Below are positions 1-12,205 of a DNA stretch of 64,000 nt, piece by piece. The stretch spans positions 41,626,271-41,690,270 of the forward strand of contig CM042088.1 of assembly GCA_023512835.1 (NCBI GenBank). Reading direction: 5' to 3'. Every line of letters starts with the position of its first letter. Position 1 is the first letter of the stretch. The DNA comes from Taxillus chinensis. Taxonomy: Eukaryota > Streptophyta > Magnoliopsida > Santalales > Loranthaceae. The notes beneath the pieces were generated by a model. That model was not told the DNA's origin. It saw nothing but the letters and a program-made list of their open reading frames with translations, and searched no databases. Made by a program: the position numbers and the translations under genes.

Positions 1-19
1 AGCTTGCAGATCGCCGACA

Positions 20-505
20 GTGGCTGTTGAGGGAGAGGCGATGGTGGTTCTCGCCCTTGACCCTGAGGCGATGGTGTGCATTGATGGTAAAAAAAAATTC
101 TATTGCAGACTCGAAATTTAGCATGGCAATTGTCAAACCCGAAAAATTGAATACCTGTCTATCTTGGCCCCAGAACGTAATCCTGATTCCGCCCTGTTTA
201 CCTGCAAATGGCTATTTTATTTATTTATTTTATCGTCTACTAGAATGTTGCCTAGCTGTATGGAAGGCGTAAAGAATATTCATGCTATTAATATAATTGG
301 GTTAACTGTTAGAGTCCTGAACCCCGACCACAATTCACAATTTACTTTCTGCAATGAACTAGCACTACATAACTACTCCCGCAACATGTGATAGGTGTGA
401 TTAATATTAAATTTTATTTCCTGCAAATGGCCCTCAACCCTGAGCCATCGGCCTCAACCCTGAGGTGATGGTGGCTGTTGAGGGAGAGGTGATGGTTGTT
501 CTCGC
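20..505. repeat. Direct repeat pair flanking about 450 bp
   Basis: A segment of about 34 bases at 20-53 recurs with few changes at 472-505; both read through a 'ggctgttgagggagagg' core and end in 'ttctcgc'. Shorter copies of a 'ccctgaggcgatgg'-like motif lie next to both (54-78 and 432-471). The sequence between is AT-rich and has no convincing coding frame. It looks like a decayed local duplication or the remains of an insertion. The family is not recognised. Confidence 0.5.
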
Positions 506-683
506 ACTCGTGTCTGACCCGGCGACCATGTCTGTTGTTTTTAAATATACTAATATTTTATTAAAATATTTGAAAGTTTATTGAGCTTATATGGAGTTAT
601 AAATAGAGAGTAGTTAAATTTTATAAAAGGTACATTTTTGGTTAAATTTTAGCTAAGATATGTTGAGGCCACTGTGAATGCTC

Positions 684-908
684 TTAGATTGAATGCTCAT
701 GTAATATATATTATGCCTGTAAAATTTAACGACGATCTAACGGTTAAGTTTTGTGCAAATTCAATTAGAAAAAATCTGAATTTTATTAAATTAATTTTTT
801 TTTTATTAATCTTCATATTTTTTCTAATTGAATTTGCATAAAAATTAATTGTTAGATTACCTTTAAATTTTACAGGCATGATATATATTACATGAACATT
901 CAATCTAA
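684..908. repeat. Long near-perfect inverted repeat (foldback MITE-like)
   Basis: The left arm (about 684-774) and the right arm (about 824-908) are reverse complements over roughly 85-90 bases with only scattered mismatches. Both arms read ttagattgaatg-tcatg at the outer end and aattcaattagaaaaaat at the inner end. The loop is about 50 bases of A/T. The sequence just left of it (about 540-683) contains 'actgtgaatgctcttag', the reverse complement of a gagcattcacagt-type end common on plant MITEs. A transcript across it would form a long hairpin. No coding potential is seen. Confidence 0.75.
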
Positions 909-1053
909 CAGTTAATTTTTAAAACAAATATCAACGAAGTCCAAAATAAGTCAGCTCACCACGGTGATGAGCTGATGTTACTCACCAGCGAATCCAAATC
1001 CCTCTTGATGATCAATACAAACTTGAAAGAAGACTAGCTGGACAAACATTATG

Positions 1054-1093
<40 letters not shown>

Positions 1094-1611
1094 AGGACGG
1101 CTCAGAAATATTTTTTAGGGTGTTCAATATTTATTTAGAACTTAAATATAACATTGATAATTTTACATGAAATTTTATAAAATCCAAAATTTTTATTTCT
1201 TTTATCTTTAGGAGACAACACATCAATGTATATGCATACTTGCAAATGCTAGCAAAGATGAAAAAAGAATAGAACATTTAGCAAAACTGTACGTGAAAAA
1301 AAAGAAAAAGAAAAAAAAAGAATTGATTTATTTTATCAGCACATTATTTCAATATATAAATTTAATGCTAATAAACGAGTTCTTCATGTTTTAACAAAAA
1401 AACCAGTCTTTATAATAAAGAGAAATAATCAGATCTCACCAAAAACAAAAAAATTAGGATATTTATGCATATTAAAATTTTCTAAATCAAAATCGTAATA
1501 ATTTAAATTACAACATAAATTATTAAATAGGACACTATCAAATTTCCTATTATAAGAGAAAAGAGATCGATCGGGTGTGCCTATCTTTTTTCTTTCTAAT
1601 ATTTGATTAAA

Positions 1612-1648
<37 letters not shown>

Positions 1649-1697
1649 TGCAATGGGTGAGGTGTGCAGCTGCACACCCTCACGGTATGGTAGCGTC

Positions 1698-1736
<39 letters not shown>

Positions 1737-4225
1737 CCAACACTGGTGAACAGGGCTGGAACAGCTAACGACATGAGAAGAATGCGAGTGATGACAAAAA
1801 CTAGCGCTGGAAATCTGGAATTAATTAAGATTAGAGAAGAAGTCATTGCGGATATGGGACGGAAAACACAACTTCATCATTTACCATGACGTGAATGCTT
1901 TGGGCAAGCTCATTAATTGTATTCTATTATGTTGACCTTTGTTTTTAAATTGAAGCATGTGTGCCACTCGAGAATAATTAAATTGATTGACTTATTTTTC
2001 TTACAACAATATAATAATAATTTATTTGACACACGAGAATAAAATTGAAAAAATAAAATCAAATAATTTTTTTGATTAGTTTGCTTATGTCTAATATACT
2101 CAAAGAAAACTCTTATTGAGTTGAGATTATTATAGTGTGCTATGTGCTGGTACGTGCATTTTCTATTACTTGTTTATTTTAGATTATTATTTTTTTATAT
2201 ATTTAGCTTTCCATTGTCCATCACAATAAGATATTTAGCAGGGAGAAATTGTGAAAATAATTTATATTTTTTTTCCAAGAAGAAAATCTCTGGGGGGCAG
2301 GGAATTTGGAACCTTATCTATGTGACTATGTTTATTTCTTTCCCACTATTCACCGCTAAGTGTCTATAGATTAATCTTCATCTTCGTGTTGCTTAGTCTG
2401 GACTGAAATGTAATAAGACTTTACTGTATGTGATGCACTAGTGCCTTCCTAATAAGCAAATGAGAGATAATATATCGCTGAATTTTTTTACAAGATGATA
2501 GACTACTCAAACCGTGATAAACATTTTGATACTTGAAAATTTTTGGCATGTGTTCATTTTCAAACGTGCCAAGCGCTGTCTAAAACATGTGTTTGAAGCG
2601 ACCATGAGATCCTACTAACGAACAAAAGTACATCCACATTGAAAAACTTGTTGGGATAAGTAATATGTAAAACTATACGTTTTTATCTTAATTTTATAAA
2701 GATATTTATTGAAAGAAATAAAAAAAACTAAATTTATTTAGTACGTAATTGTAAGATTCTATATATGTGGCCAGCAGTCGAATAAGATATCAAGATTGAA
2801 GATACCCTAGCTATCATCTCCTTTTTAGTCTTTCACAAATTTTAAATGAGTAATTCAAGAGAAATGAGAGGCGAAAAATGGCATTGTTTAATCGTAAAAT
2901 GGATTTTGTATGAAAAGGAGCAAGCAAGGCACCACCCAAGGGCCTTTGGTGGCAACAACACGGACGTTGTCGTCGGCACTCTTTGTCTAAGCAACCGAGT
3001 TTAATACCATAATTAAGCAACAGCTGAGGTCAACTGCTGCCAAAATATTATATTGTATGCTTGGGATAAGCCCACATAGTTTTATTCTAGGCTCCACCAC
3101 GCACAGTTGGGTTCAACCCAAAAAACATTGTTCATTCTTTTCTCACCCAGAAAGGCCAATTTCTACCTCTCTTTATTTTCCAAATTAAGACATCAATGAT
3201 GCAATCTCTCGATGCCAACGACTTGTTATTTGTCCTGGGTGGAGGTGACAAGCCCTTCTCTCTTCCACCGCACCCTCCACTTGGCGTGGCTTTCCTCGTC
3301 CTTAAACTCCATATATGGTCTCTCTTATGTCGTACGTCCAACAGTTAGTTTCTCGTAGGAGTACTATAGATGCTTAATCAATGGATGGCAGGATTGAGTG
3401 TGTAGTGTAATACTGACTCTCACTCTCGTTCACAAGCTTCATTCTTACAGTTAATCGCCGCACCAACTTGCTGTTGACTCTGTCCGATCCTTTCAACCAT
3501 TAACTTCTACGCCAATATTGCTTGCTATTAAGTGACCGTGTGGCATACACTGAGAGAAATGTAAACGCATAATGATGGCTAGGTTGAAGTGAAAAAGGCT
3601 AACAAATGGATAATTGTGCAGCACTGTTGGGAATGAGGTGGATGGATTGAACCGCGTATTTACTTAAAGTAATATATACCATTCCATTTCCATTAGAATC
3701 ATCAATCATGATTGTTTGTTTGTTATAATTATATATATATATATATATTTCTCACTTCCCATTAATGCATGCAGGCGTGAGTGTGAAACTATTAGACTGT
3801 TAAGTCAATTTGTGCCGTGTGTGATAACCATCCCATTGAATTCTATTTCCACTCGCGGGTTGTCTGGCAAAATTACCATACAATCACTGTGCAAAGGTCA
3901 GCGGGAGCTAGGGTGACTTGAGAATTGTTAGAATTTCAAACAGTTTCACCTTCTAATGTTCAAAGAATAAATATTTATGCAACTGGCTCGTGTCATTTTT
4001 ATATAATCGTGAGAAATTGAACGGTTATAATTTTTTTTTCTCATAAATTAATAGATTATCATATCATCATGATTACCAAAGATTATCTAATTCCGATTGG
4101 ACAATCTATCCTTCTAAATGAATTAATAAGTAATATTATTTATGAGGTCTTTTAAAAAAATTCTATTTACGGTTGTTGAATAAAAATACAAACAGATTAT
4201 GGTTCCTATTTTAAAGACCGCAAGT
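909..4225. other. Intergenic AT-rich DNA without a recognisable gene
   Basis: Open frames here are short, low in complexity and match no family I know. The stretch holds a (GT)n(AT)n tract at 1054-1092, an (ATT)n tract at 1611-1648, an (AT)16 tract at 1701-1733 and a short (AT)n near 3730-3750. A small palindrome around 953-975 (cagctcacc...gatgagctg) adjoins the foldback. The block at about 3020-3350 is less AT-rich but shows no domain. Confidence 0.6.
1611..1733. repeat. (ATT)n and (AT)n microsatellites
   Basis: Two simple repeats lie 50 bases apart: ATT units at about 1611-1648 and AT units at 1701-1733. The intervening sequence (gaggtgtgcagctgcacaccctc) is itself a short palindrome. The apparent reading frames across them are repeat artefacts (poly-Tyr/Ile, poly-Asn). 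Confidence 0.9.
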
Positions 4226-4675
4226 GCATTATTAAGGCTTTGCTTGTTTGCTATGGAAAAAAGGCTTGCATATAGAAAATAGGCAGAAAATTTTTTTTCC
4301 CTTGCTTGGCACATATGGAAAAAGCATGGAAATATGTGATGACACATTGAAATGTATAATATTGTTTTCCTCTTCAAAATGGCGTGAAAAGAGGGAGAAA
4401 ATGCACAGTAAAATTTATTTCCAAAATTGCCCCTAATATCTCACTATTAATAATCCTATAAATTGGTAAAATTGATATTTCATATCATATTACTTTTTTT
4501 ATTTTTTTCTTTAATTCTAATTAAATTATAAAAAATATATTTTCTACCTCTTTTTCACCCCAATCAAACAACTATTTTTTCCACCATTTTTTTTCTACCT
4601 ATTTTCTTTCTATACCTTTTCCATATCAAATTCTTCCACCTCTTTTCTTTATTTTGCCAAGCAAAGGGTAATAGA
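4226..4675. mobile_element. MITE-like element with long imperfect terminal inverted repeats
   Basis: The left end (attaaggctttgcttg...) and the reverse complement of the right end (attaccctttgcttgg...) match at the tip. The similarity extends inward: the segment near 4270-4300 (gaaaataggcagaaaa) matches the reverse complement of about 4590-4615 (gaaaataggtagaaaa). Length (about 450 bp), high A/T and lack of coding fit a non-autonomous DNA transposon of hAT or Harbinger type. Superfamily and target-site duplication are not resolved. Confidence 0.55.
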
Positions 4676-5307
4676 TAAATGATGGAAGAGTCCAGCATTT
4701 GAGGAAGAAACGGGGAAACAAGCTAATAAATGTGAAAAGGTGGTATCTAGCCTGGACGCAAGGCCAAACCGCGTAGACCAATAAACTACTAATCGCACTA
4801 CTATGTGTGAAAAGGCCGTATCTTGACAATTGCAGTAAGGATGGCTGCCCCGTCCCTGCTGCCTGCTGGGGACGAATATTCGGGACACGGGGCAATCCCC
4901 GCCTCATCAAGGAAAATATAAAAAAATGTACCTAACAGATTTTAAATCCAAGACCACTCATATAATTATATATATATACATGTATAAATAATATGTATTT
5001 ATAATAATAATAATAATAATAATATATTTATTTAGTAAATAAATAATAAAACTATATATATCTTTATATTTTAATATATCAAGTAATTAATATTATATGA
5101 TTAACTCTAATCATTGGTTATAATTATAATATTATATATATATACTTAATAATTAATCTTATACGAAAACAATCATATTATTAATTATTTTAATAAAATT
5201 AAGGAAAATAATTTGAAAAAAAACTTCTTAAATTAAACATATAACATAAGTAATTTAATAACTATGATGTATAATTATACTATTTAGGTTATTAGTACTG
5301 CGTTATT

Positions 5308-5573
5308 AGGCATGACAATAGGCCAGGTCGGGCCTGAGTATAGTCCGATCCGAACTCAACCCGAAATCTCACAGCTCGCCTCCGAACTGGACCGACCGGC
5401 CAATTTTGGCACTTTGAGTCGGATCAAATCATGGTGGGGTAACATTTTTTAGCTTAGTTTTGTTTAAAAATATTGGGTTAGAACGAATCGGACAATACTC
5501 GAGCCCGAATTTATGGCATGTCGGGATAGGACAAATATGGTCGGGGCGGGGCAAAATTGCCACCCCTATACGT
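5308..5573. mobile_element. Degenerate short TIR repeat, GC-richer than its surroundings
   Basis: The block starts with ggcatgacaataggcc and ends with ggcaaaattgccacccctata; the reverse complement of the end (aggggtggcaattttgcc) resembles the start. The interior has many cgg/gggt words (for example ggtcggggcggggc) against an otherwise A/T background. This pattern is common for small non-autonomous plant repeats. A similar composition recurs at 40440-41120. No coding potential. Confidence 0.4.
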
Positions 5574-6900
5574 TATCACTTATTATTCGTGAAAATTTTA
5601 TTACTTAGTTTTATTACTACTCGCTACTCAAATTATTAGTTATTGATTATAATTTATAACTTATAAGTACATATATATTGTGATTTATTGTGTTTTAAAA
5701 GAAATTAAATTAGTATAAGTATAACGTTTTATATTGAACAATATAATGAGTTTTAGAGACTCACATATATATAAAGCAATTTATTAGTATTTTATTAGCT
5801 ACTATGATTTGAACCTTTATCAAAGTATTGTATGTGTTAATCCACATTTGTTTTTAAATTTCCTTATATGATCTAATCCACATTTGCTTCTAAATTTCTT
5901 TAATAGTTGAATTAGTGATATCATTTATGTGGTTTATTATTTTTAACTCAAATATGAAATACATATTATCAAAATCCAAAATTCAATCTCCTCATATATT
6001 CTTTAGTATATAAAAATAGTTAATATCGTATAATTAACTAATAACATTAGTTATAATTATAAAAGTATATATATATATATATATACTTATCGCATAAAAA
6101 ACCAACATTTCATCTTTTTTTTAATAATTAAAAAACCAATTTGCATATAAATCATTGAAAGACTATAAAAATTTAAAAAATAGTTATGAAACAAATATCT
6201 ATGCATATTGATCCCTTAGAGCACTAACAATAGCTTCCTAACAAGTTTTCCTAAATTTATATTTTTAAGCAACTTTTTACTTCCCTATATAAATATATAT
6301 TACAATAATTTTCCTAAATCGAACTCAATATTATCAAAATAAAAATTTATATTATTTATTTTATTTAATAATAATTTTTTATAATTTAGTATGTAGTAAA
6401 AGTTATTGTTATGGGAAATATGAATGAGAGAGGGGAGAAATGTTTTTTAGATATAATTTAATAATTATAAAGAGTGAATAATATTTTCTAATATATTAGA
6501 AAACACTTTACAAATCATTTAAAGAAAGTTATATATAGAACATCTGCTGAAGGAATGATTTTACGATATTTTAACTTTTTTTCCTAAATTTAAAAAAATA
6601 AATTTCTATAAGAAATCAGTTACTAGTAATCTTACGACTTATTTATATGTTTTCTGTTTTAAGAAAATAATAAAATATTATTTTATGGAGAGTTTTAGAA
6701 TAAAAATAAATTTTATAAAATACGAATTCTTAATAAAATAGAGTTCTAGAACGGGCCCACATTGAATCTGATTAGTGACATCTACTTGGAATTTGCTCGG
6801 TGACGCGTTACGCGGACCCCGACGCCGATCACGAGTTTTCTACGCGACGCCCGCCCCGCTCGCTTACCCGCAACAAAGACGGATAGAGGAGACCTAAGGC
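5574..6900. other. Very AT-rich intergenic DNA
   Basis: No gene is seen. The sequence is dominated by A/T runs and short (AT)n tracts. At about 6217-6240 the words 'agagcactaacaatagc' resemble the end of a gagca(t/c)-type MITE, but a matching opposite end could not be fixed. The last part lies close upstream of the zinc-finger gene and may hold its distal promoter. Confidence 0.5.
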
Positions 6901-6913
6901 AGCTCTTGTCACT

Positions 6914-6995
<82 letters not shown>

Positions 6996-7071
6996 CTGTA
7001 TATATAGAGACGCACACAACACAACCACAAAGAAGTAGCAAACCAACATATATATATATATATATATATAT
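6914..7071. repeat. (CT)n followed by (TA)n in the leader of the zinc-finger gene
   Basis: A pure CT tract (about 6914-6961) runs directly into a TA tract (6961-6992), and a second TA tract lies at about 7050-7071. They sit 100-260 bases upstream of the ATG at 7173. CT tracts are frequent in plant core promoters and 5' leaders, so this may belong to the promoter or 5' UTR. The TA tracts could serve as TATA elements, but the transcription start is not visible. Confidence 0.8.
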
Positions 7072-7172
7072 TTGGTATTTGGATATATATCTCCAACACC
7101 AACACCAACACTCTCTTTCGGCTATACCTATACGATTGATCATTCCATCACTTGCTGTTTGCGCGCTCCAAT

Positions 7173-7682
7173 ATGGCCATCAAGAGAGATAGGGGGGAAG
7201 GAGACTTCTTCGTACTGCTGTCGCACGTTGGGCCGAAAAAGCTAGCCCCGACGACGACGACGTCCCTCTCCTCTCCAGGCCGCCGAGTCTTCCAGTGCAA
7301 GTCATGTGACCGCCAGTTCTCGTCCTTCCAGGCCCTCGGCGGCCACCGCGCCAGCCACAAGAAGCCCAGCCTGTCCCCGGGAGGAGGCCTGGAGCTCTGG
7401 CCGCTGTCCAATCCCAAGACGCACGAGTGCTCGATTTGTGGCCAGGAATTCGCCATCGGGCAAGCATTGGGCGGCCACATGCGCCGTCACCGCTCCTCCG
7501 GAGGCGGAGAGTTTGCGGCGGCAGCAGCCGGGACGAGTACTCCTTCGCCGTCGCAGTCAGTGGTGGTGGTGAAGAAGTCCAATAGCCGGAAGGTGTTGTG
7601 CTTGGACTTGGACTTGAACCTGACGCCGCTGGAGAATGATTTGAAGTTCCAGTTTGGAAGGACTCTTCACTGCTTTCTATGA
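7173..7682 (+). CDS. C2H2 zinc-finger transcriptional repressor, ZAT type
   Basis: Single-exon gene for 169 aa. Two plant-type C2H2 fingers carry the QALGGH signature: residues 42-62 (C42, C45, H58, H62) and 86-106 (C86, C89, H102, H106), separated by a linker of about 23 residues. Near the C-terminus, DLDLNL (145-150) is an EAR motif, which in this family recruits TOPLESS-type corepressors. A KRDRGEG stretch near the N-terminus is basic. The family (ZAT/C1-2i, such as ZAT10-12) acts in the nucleus, mainly in stress responses. The start is the first ATG in frame; the frame stays open upstream to a TTG at 7152 but there is no earlier ATG. Lack of introns and length agree with the family. The coding part is strikingly GC-rich against its AT-rich surroundings. 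The exact ortholog cannot be fixed. Confidence 0.93.
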   Translation: MAIKRDRGEGDFFVLLSHVGPKKLAPTTTTSLSSPGRRVFQCKSCDRQFSSFQALGGHRASHKKPSLSPGGGLELWPLSNPKTHECSICGQEFAIGQALGGHMRRHRSSGGGEFAAAAAGTSTPSPSQSVVVVKKSNSRKVLCLDLDLNLTPLENDLKFQFGRTLHCFL

Positions 7683-9650
7683 TATATACATGAACCCTTT
7701 ACGGAGATCGATCGCTTCTTTTTTCTTTTCTTTTCTCCTTCGTTTTACACGCGCACATAAGAGCATGCAGATTGTACTACAAATGTGTGTTGATGTTATA
7801 TATGAATGTTTTTGAGTAAGAGTTTTGCTAGCCACGTTCGCTATTTGTGGGTTGTGCACCTCCAAATTGCTAACTCGATCAGGCTATTTATATGCTATAT
7901 GATTTTACTTATTTTTAAAATATGCTATATATATATATATATTATTTCATATATATATATATATATATGAGATATTATGATTTTAATTTTAGTTTTTTAC
8001 TTCTTAACAAAAAACTTAGCTACTTCATATTGATCCTATATATATATATATACTTCTAGTACCGGCAGCTAAATCAATTTTTCATCATTTTCACCCACTT
8101 TTAGGTTGTATGCCACGATCCGAAATCTCATGATATATTTTTGTAACATAGAATCATTTGTAATGGTTATAAATCGTTGTTCGATATTTAAAATGACTTC
8201 AAATATTCACTCAATCTTAAAAAATTCACTAAATTTTCACTAAATAACTCGTTATAAGTCTAACTCAGTAATATGTAGCTGTAATTCTTTGCATGATTGC
8301 ATCATTGTCATCACCCAGTAACCGCAAGAAAGCGCGCTATGTAAACAGGAGACATTCTAAGCTGAAAATATTCGAAGGGCAAACAGTAACCGAAGCAACT
8401 GAAAACCTGCAATTGACAGACATTATATAGAGGGAAAATGCAAGGACTCTAGTAGGAAGAAAACAGGCTCCCGCGAAGCCAGGATATCCAAATTCATATC
8501 CTTTGTTAACTACGTGACTGACTTTGTATTGCAGGTGTGTCCAATCAATCACAAATATAGAATGTTCAGAGCAATAAAACTTATAGTGTGGGTCTGCCTG
8601 GCTTAACTAATTCAAGACTAATCATTACATACGGTACAAATCATTATCAGAAAAGTTGTGTATTGAGGGAATCACATAAATTTAACTCTTGGGTGCTCAA
8701 GTGGTAAAACTAGAACCTCTAGAAAGAAAAAGGAGGATGAAAATGTGACTGTAAGCATCCATGTGGCATTTTAAACTTCATATGAGGATTGGACGCAAGA
8801 TAGCGATGGATGAAAGTACTACCATTGTGCAAAATACAAAGAACATATATAACACCATAATAAGTGCTAAAATAAAACACCAAATTAATAACAGTAGTGA
8901 GTAGTATAAAAATTATTTAAGAAAAACTAAAAGCTAATAAAATGTGCTAACAAGGTTAGAATGAAAATATAAAAAAGCCAATTTTTGTTTAATGCAGTGA
9001 TGAAACGTGTTTAATTCATTTGCTTTGGCCTGGTAGTTGGCAATAGGGTGAATTTAATGCTCAGGATAATTTTTCTTTAACAAAAAATTGAAATTTGAGC
9101 AGAGAATGTGTTTAGTTATCTTCCATGACACAACATAATCATACAGTTTATAGCGTACAAGTTCATAAATATATAGCTAACCCCACTATTTAAGAATAAT
9201 TCTTTCTATATATGTTACTCAATTGACGGAAGACTACACCAAAAATAATCAAACAAAGCATATATCAAAGAAGTTTTTTTGCCTATACACAAAAATTACT
9301 AGAGTATAGAAGTTTATGTGCAATACATCAAAACTAATGACAACATTGCTGACATGTTCACAGTCTCTACTTACTGTATTATTTAGGAAACATGTACGAT
9401 GCGTCATCTTTATCAAATATAGGCACCAAAATGAACCAGTGGACCTTCTTTGCCAAATCCACCCCCAACCAAATGAATACTACCAAAAATCTGTAGATTA
9501 CAAAGAGAAAAAAACACTAGATTCACATGAACATACGCATAAACGTATTTGCAAATATGACAGTGGAGAAGTGACACGCCCAATCAATGTTCTCGGAAGA
9601 GAATTATGCTATGAGTTCAATTTCTGTACATTAAAATGATAATCGGCTAA
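7683..9650. other. 3' flank of the zinc-finger gene and intergenic DNA
   Basis: The 3' UTR probably occupies the first 150-250 bases. Beyond it the DNA is AT-rich, with (TA)n tracts at about 7925-7968 and 8036-8052. Open frames (for example 9316-9639) have biased composition and no recognisable domain. No RNA gene was recognised. Confidence 0.5.
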
Positions 9651-9775
9651 CTACAAAGCATTATCCTTTGTTGGTTCGTTTGTTAAAGAGTAACTCCTGT
9701 AAAGGTCCAAGACAAATTGCAGCTTACCACTCAAATAACCTTTCATTTCTGGTGCAAGATGTGTGATCATAGATA
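9651..9775 (-). other. Orphan exon-like segment (possible last exon)
   Basis: Read on the minus strand, the segment follows a pyrimidine-rich acceptor (ggtttcttcag) and encodes about 41 residues with ordinary, non-repetitive composition, ending in a TAG stop at 9651-9653. It contains ITHLAPEMKGYLSGKLQF and VLDLYRSYS. The residues look coding (amphipathic helix-like), unlike the surrounding A/T-rich frames. No partner exon was found upstream on this strand. It could be the 3' exon of a decayed or transposed gene. I do not recognise the family. Confidence 0.3.
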
Positions 9776-9779
9776 CTGA

Positions 9780-12000
9780 AGAAACCAAGTTGACTAATAT
9801 AGTAATATACTAATATGTATACAATTAATCCAGCAACATATGTTTTTCGAATAATCGAAAATGTTGCAGCAAGCTTCCATTCCGCAAAATGGTCAACAAA
9901 TATATTGTTATCAATAAAAAGAAGCTGCTAACCCAAGTACCAAACGAGACAGGCAAGTGTGTGTGTGTGTATAAATATATAAAAGCAAAACAACCTCACA
10001 AAATAAAACTGTGGAAACTGTTCAGCATCCATGAGACACAGGAATATGGTTCTGAAAATATCATATTAGACGCATAAAATAAAATATCAATTTATAAACA
10101 AACCAAGTAATTTTACTCAAAATAAATGGCATCCAGTTCCTAGAAGGCTAGAACATTCTTATGCAATTAACAGGATAACGAATGGGAGAAAATTTCGCCT
10201 GAGTTTTATTTTTCCTTTTGACAAATGCCTTTACTTACATCTTTGCACTTGTGGAGGCCTCGGACGCATGAAAATTTAATCACTTTATTATCAAGTTTCG
10301 AAGCTTTTTTCATGGAAAGTCATCCAACTTTATAAAAGTTTATTTCAATTTGTTTTTTGTTGAAGCTAGTTTCTATGTATTTAGACGTAATACTTGGGAT
10401 TGGTGTGAGTGTGTGACAGGAGAAAGAAGCTCGCAGAGATGGAAAGATACGGTCTTCTTGCAAATGCTCATTTCTTGAAATATAGAATGAACCGATTCTT
10501 GATCTCTTAGATCTATCAACTATTAAATGCTTTGATCCAAAAATAGGAACTTTTTTTCATTTTCTTGACAACAACCTAGAGTAAGATAAAATCATTATAT
10601 ATTTTCTAAAAATAAAGAAATATATAGACAAAGGCCAGATGCCTCCATGCTCTGCACCAAATTTGGATATGATTTAAAATTAAAAGGACCATAACTAATA
10701 CTATCGCATAGAAACAATTAATAGTTCCAAACTTGAACAAAACCTTCTGATACATTTCCAATTTGGAGTATTGCATAACAGCCTATAAAATTGTATGTAC
10801 AGATCAACACCCACAGACACGGGTGAGACAATCAATGTTATATTCTATTAAATAATCTTTATTAAAAAGGTTGCTGCCCAGTCAAATTCAAATTTCATAG
10901 CGTGAAAAGTAGCATGAGAAATCAACAATCCATTCAAGCAACCTTTAGGTGATCGCTCTGATTCCTTTAAGGGAATGAAACCTTTGATGATGAGAAAGAA
11001 GGTAAAAATGGTTGATATACTTTATACTATACATAATATTTTAAAAGGTATTTTTGGTAAAATATTAAAATCAGATTCAAATTTAAATGATATTCTAATG
11101 ATAAATTCGATTAAAAGAGTAGTTTTGGTATTGAATTTTTTTATAGGATAATTATGGGTAATCCAACTACGTAATCTCGTTTATTTTATATGGTAAGAAA
11201 TAGGATCCCATGTAACAACTATTTGAGTAACAATTGTTCGCATATTTAAGACTTATTTGATTTTAAAAAAAGAGTTTTTTTTAAATATGCATTTTAGAAA
11301 CGGTTTTGAAGAGGGAATGGAACAAATCTAGCTATTTGAAAAATATTTTAAAACGAATTTTGGAGTAAAAGTATCGGTAATTCATTTGAATTTTTTTTTA
11401 CAAAAAACAAAAAAAATAAATAAAAATCGAACTTCTAACTTGCTTTGAGTATATAGCCATTCATATTGGTTTTCATTTCAGTATTCTCAATAAAAAAAAT
11501 GCGAATATCCTTTTCAGATGTGCACCTGCACATTTTCCAACATTTGAATTATCATATGGGAAAAACGATTAACATGCTAATTTTGCAAATAAATTACTGA
11601 TTTTGCAGTAAAATAACATTTTTATCATAATTACATGACACTAATATTTTCCCACAAATGATATATCAAAAATGCTATTTGCAGCCGTAGTTGCGTCCTC
11701 GCCGTGCACCCGACTGACGTGGCCTATTTCAGCTCAGCAAAAACACTTAAAATTAAATGCGCAATACACAAAGTCTGAGATAGAGAGAAAGATAGCAAGA
11801 GAGGAGAGGGAGGGAGGAGGCTCAAGCCGTGAATCTAAACCAGAGGAGATATAAATATGGCATAAAATCCGATTTTAGAAGCAATAGAGGGCTTTTTTTG
11901 AAAATTTGAGAGCGGAAAATCTCCTATGGGTATTTTGATCGCGTAACTCTCATTGATATTTACAAATAAAAAAATAAGCTTAAATCGGACTATCGTACGC
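9780..12000. other. Intergenic AT-rich DNA without a recognisable gene
   Basis: No gene is seen on either strand. Short frames are low in complexity. A less AT-rich patch at about 11680-11860 gives a short frame of charged residues but no domain. The sequence may include unrecognised transposon remnants. Confidence 0.45.
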
Positions 12001-12089
12001 AAAGTTATAACCGTTTGATGCTTTCATCGGAAATTACAGCCGACGTAACCCAGAAACCTATAAATTTGGCCTTGGGAGAGATGATTGAA

Positions 12090-12205
12090 GCCTGCTCGAT
12101 GCCAGAGGTTCAAGCATGCCTCGAGCAGATATGCTTTAGCCCATGCTCGAATCTCTGCTCAAGACTCGAGCACGCCTCGAGCAGGGACTCGAGCAATGAT
12201 TTGAA
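12090..12205. repeat. Cluster of CTCGAG-containing words
   Basis: Within about 115 bases the words ctcgagca/gctcgag-like occur at least five times: gcctgctcgatgcc, gcctcgagcag, catgctcgaat, gactcgagcac, gcctcgagcag and gactcgagcaa. Each CTCGAG is palindromic. The block sits in otherwise ordinary sequence and the short frame across it matches no family. It may be a fragment of an LTR or another dispersed repeat. Confidence 0.5.

Noticed and set aside
6782..7143. Minus-strand frames of about 105 codons rich in RE and IY repeats
   Set aside because: They translate the CT/TA microsatellites and the GC-rich flank, with no domain.
7148..7572. Overlapping frames on both strands around the zinc-finger gene
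   Set aside because: Shadows of the GC-rich ZAT coding sequence in other frames.
8690..8720. Possible tRNA-like start (gggtgctcaagtggtaaaactagaacc)
   Set aside because: A D-arm-like word is present, but no anticodon stem, T-arm or acceptor pairing could be found.
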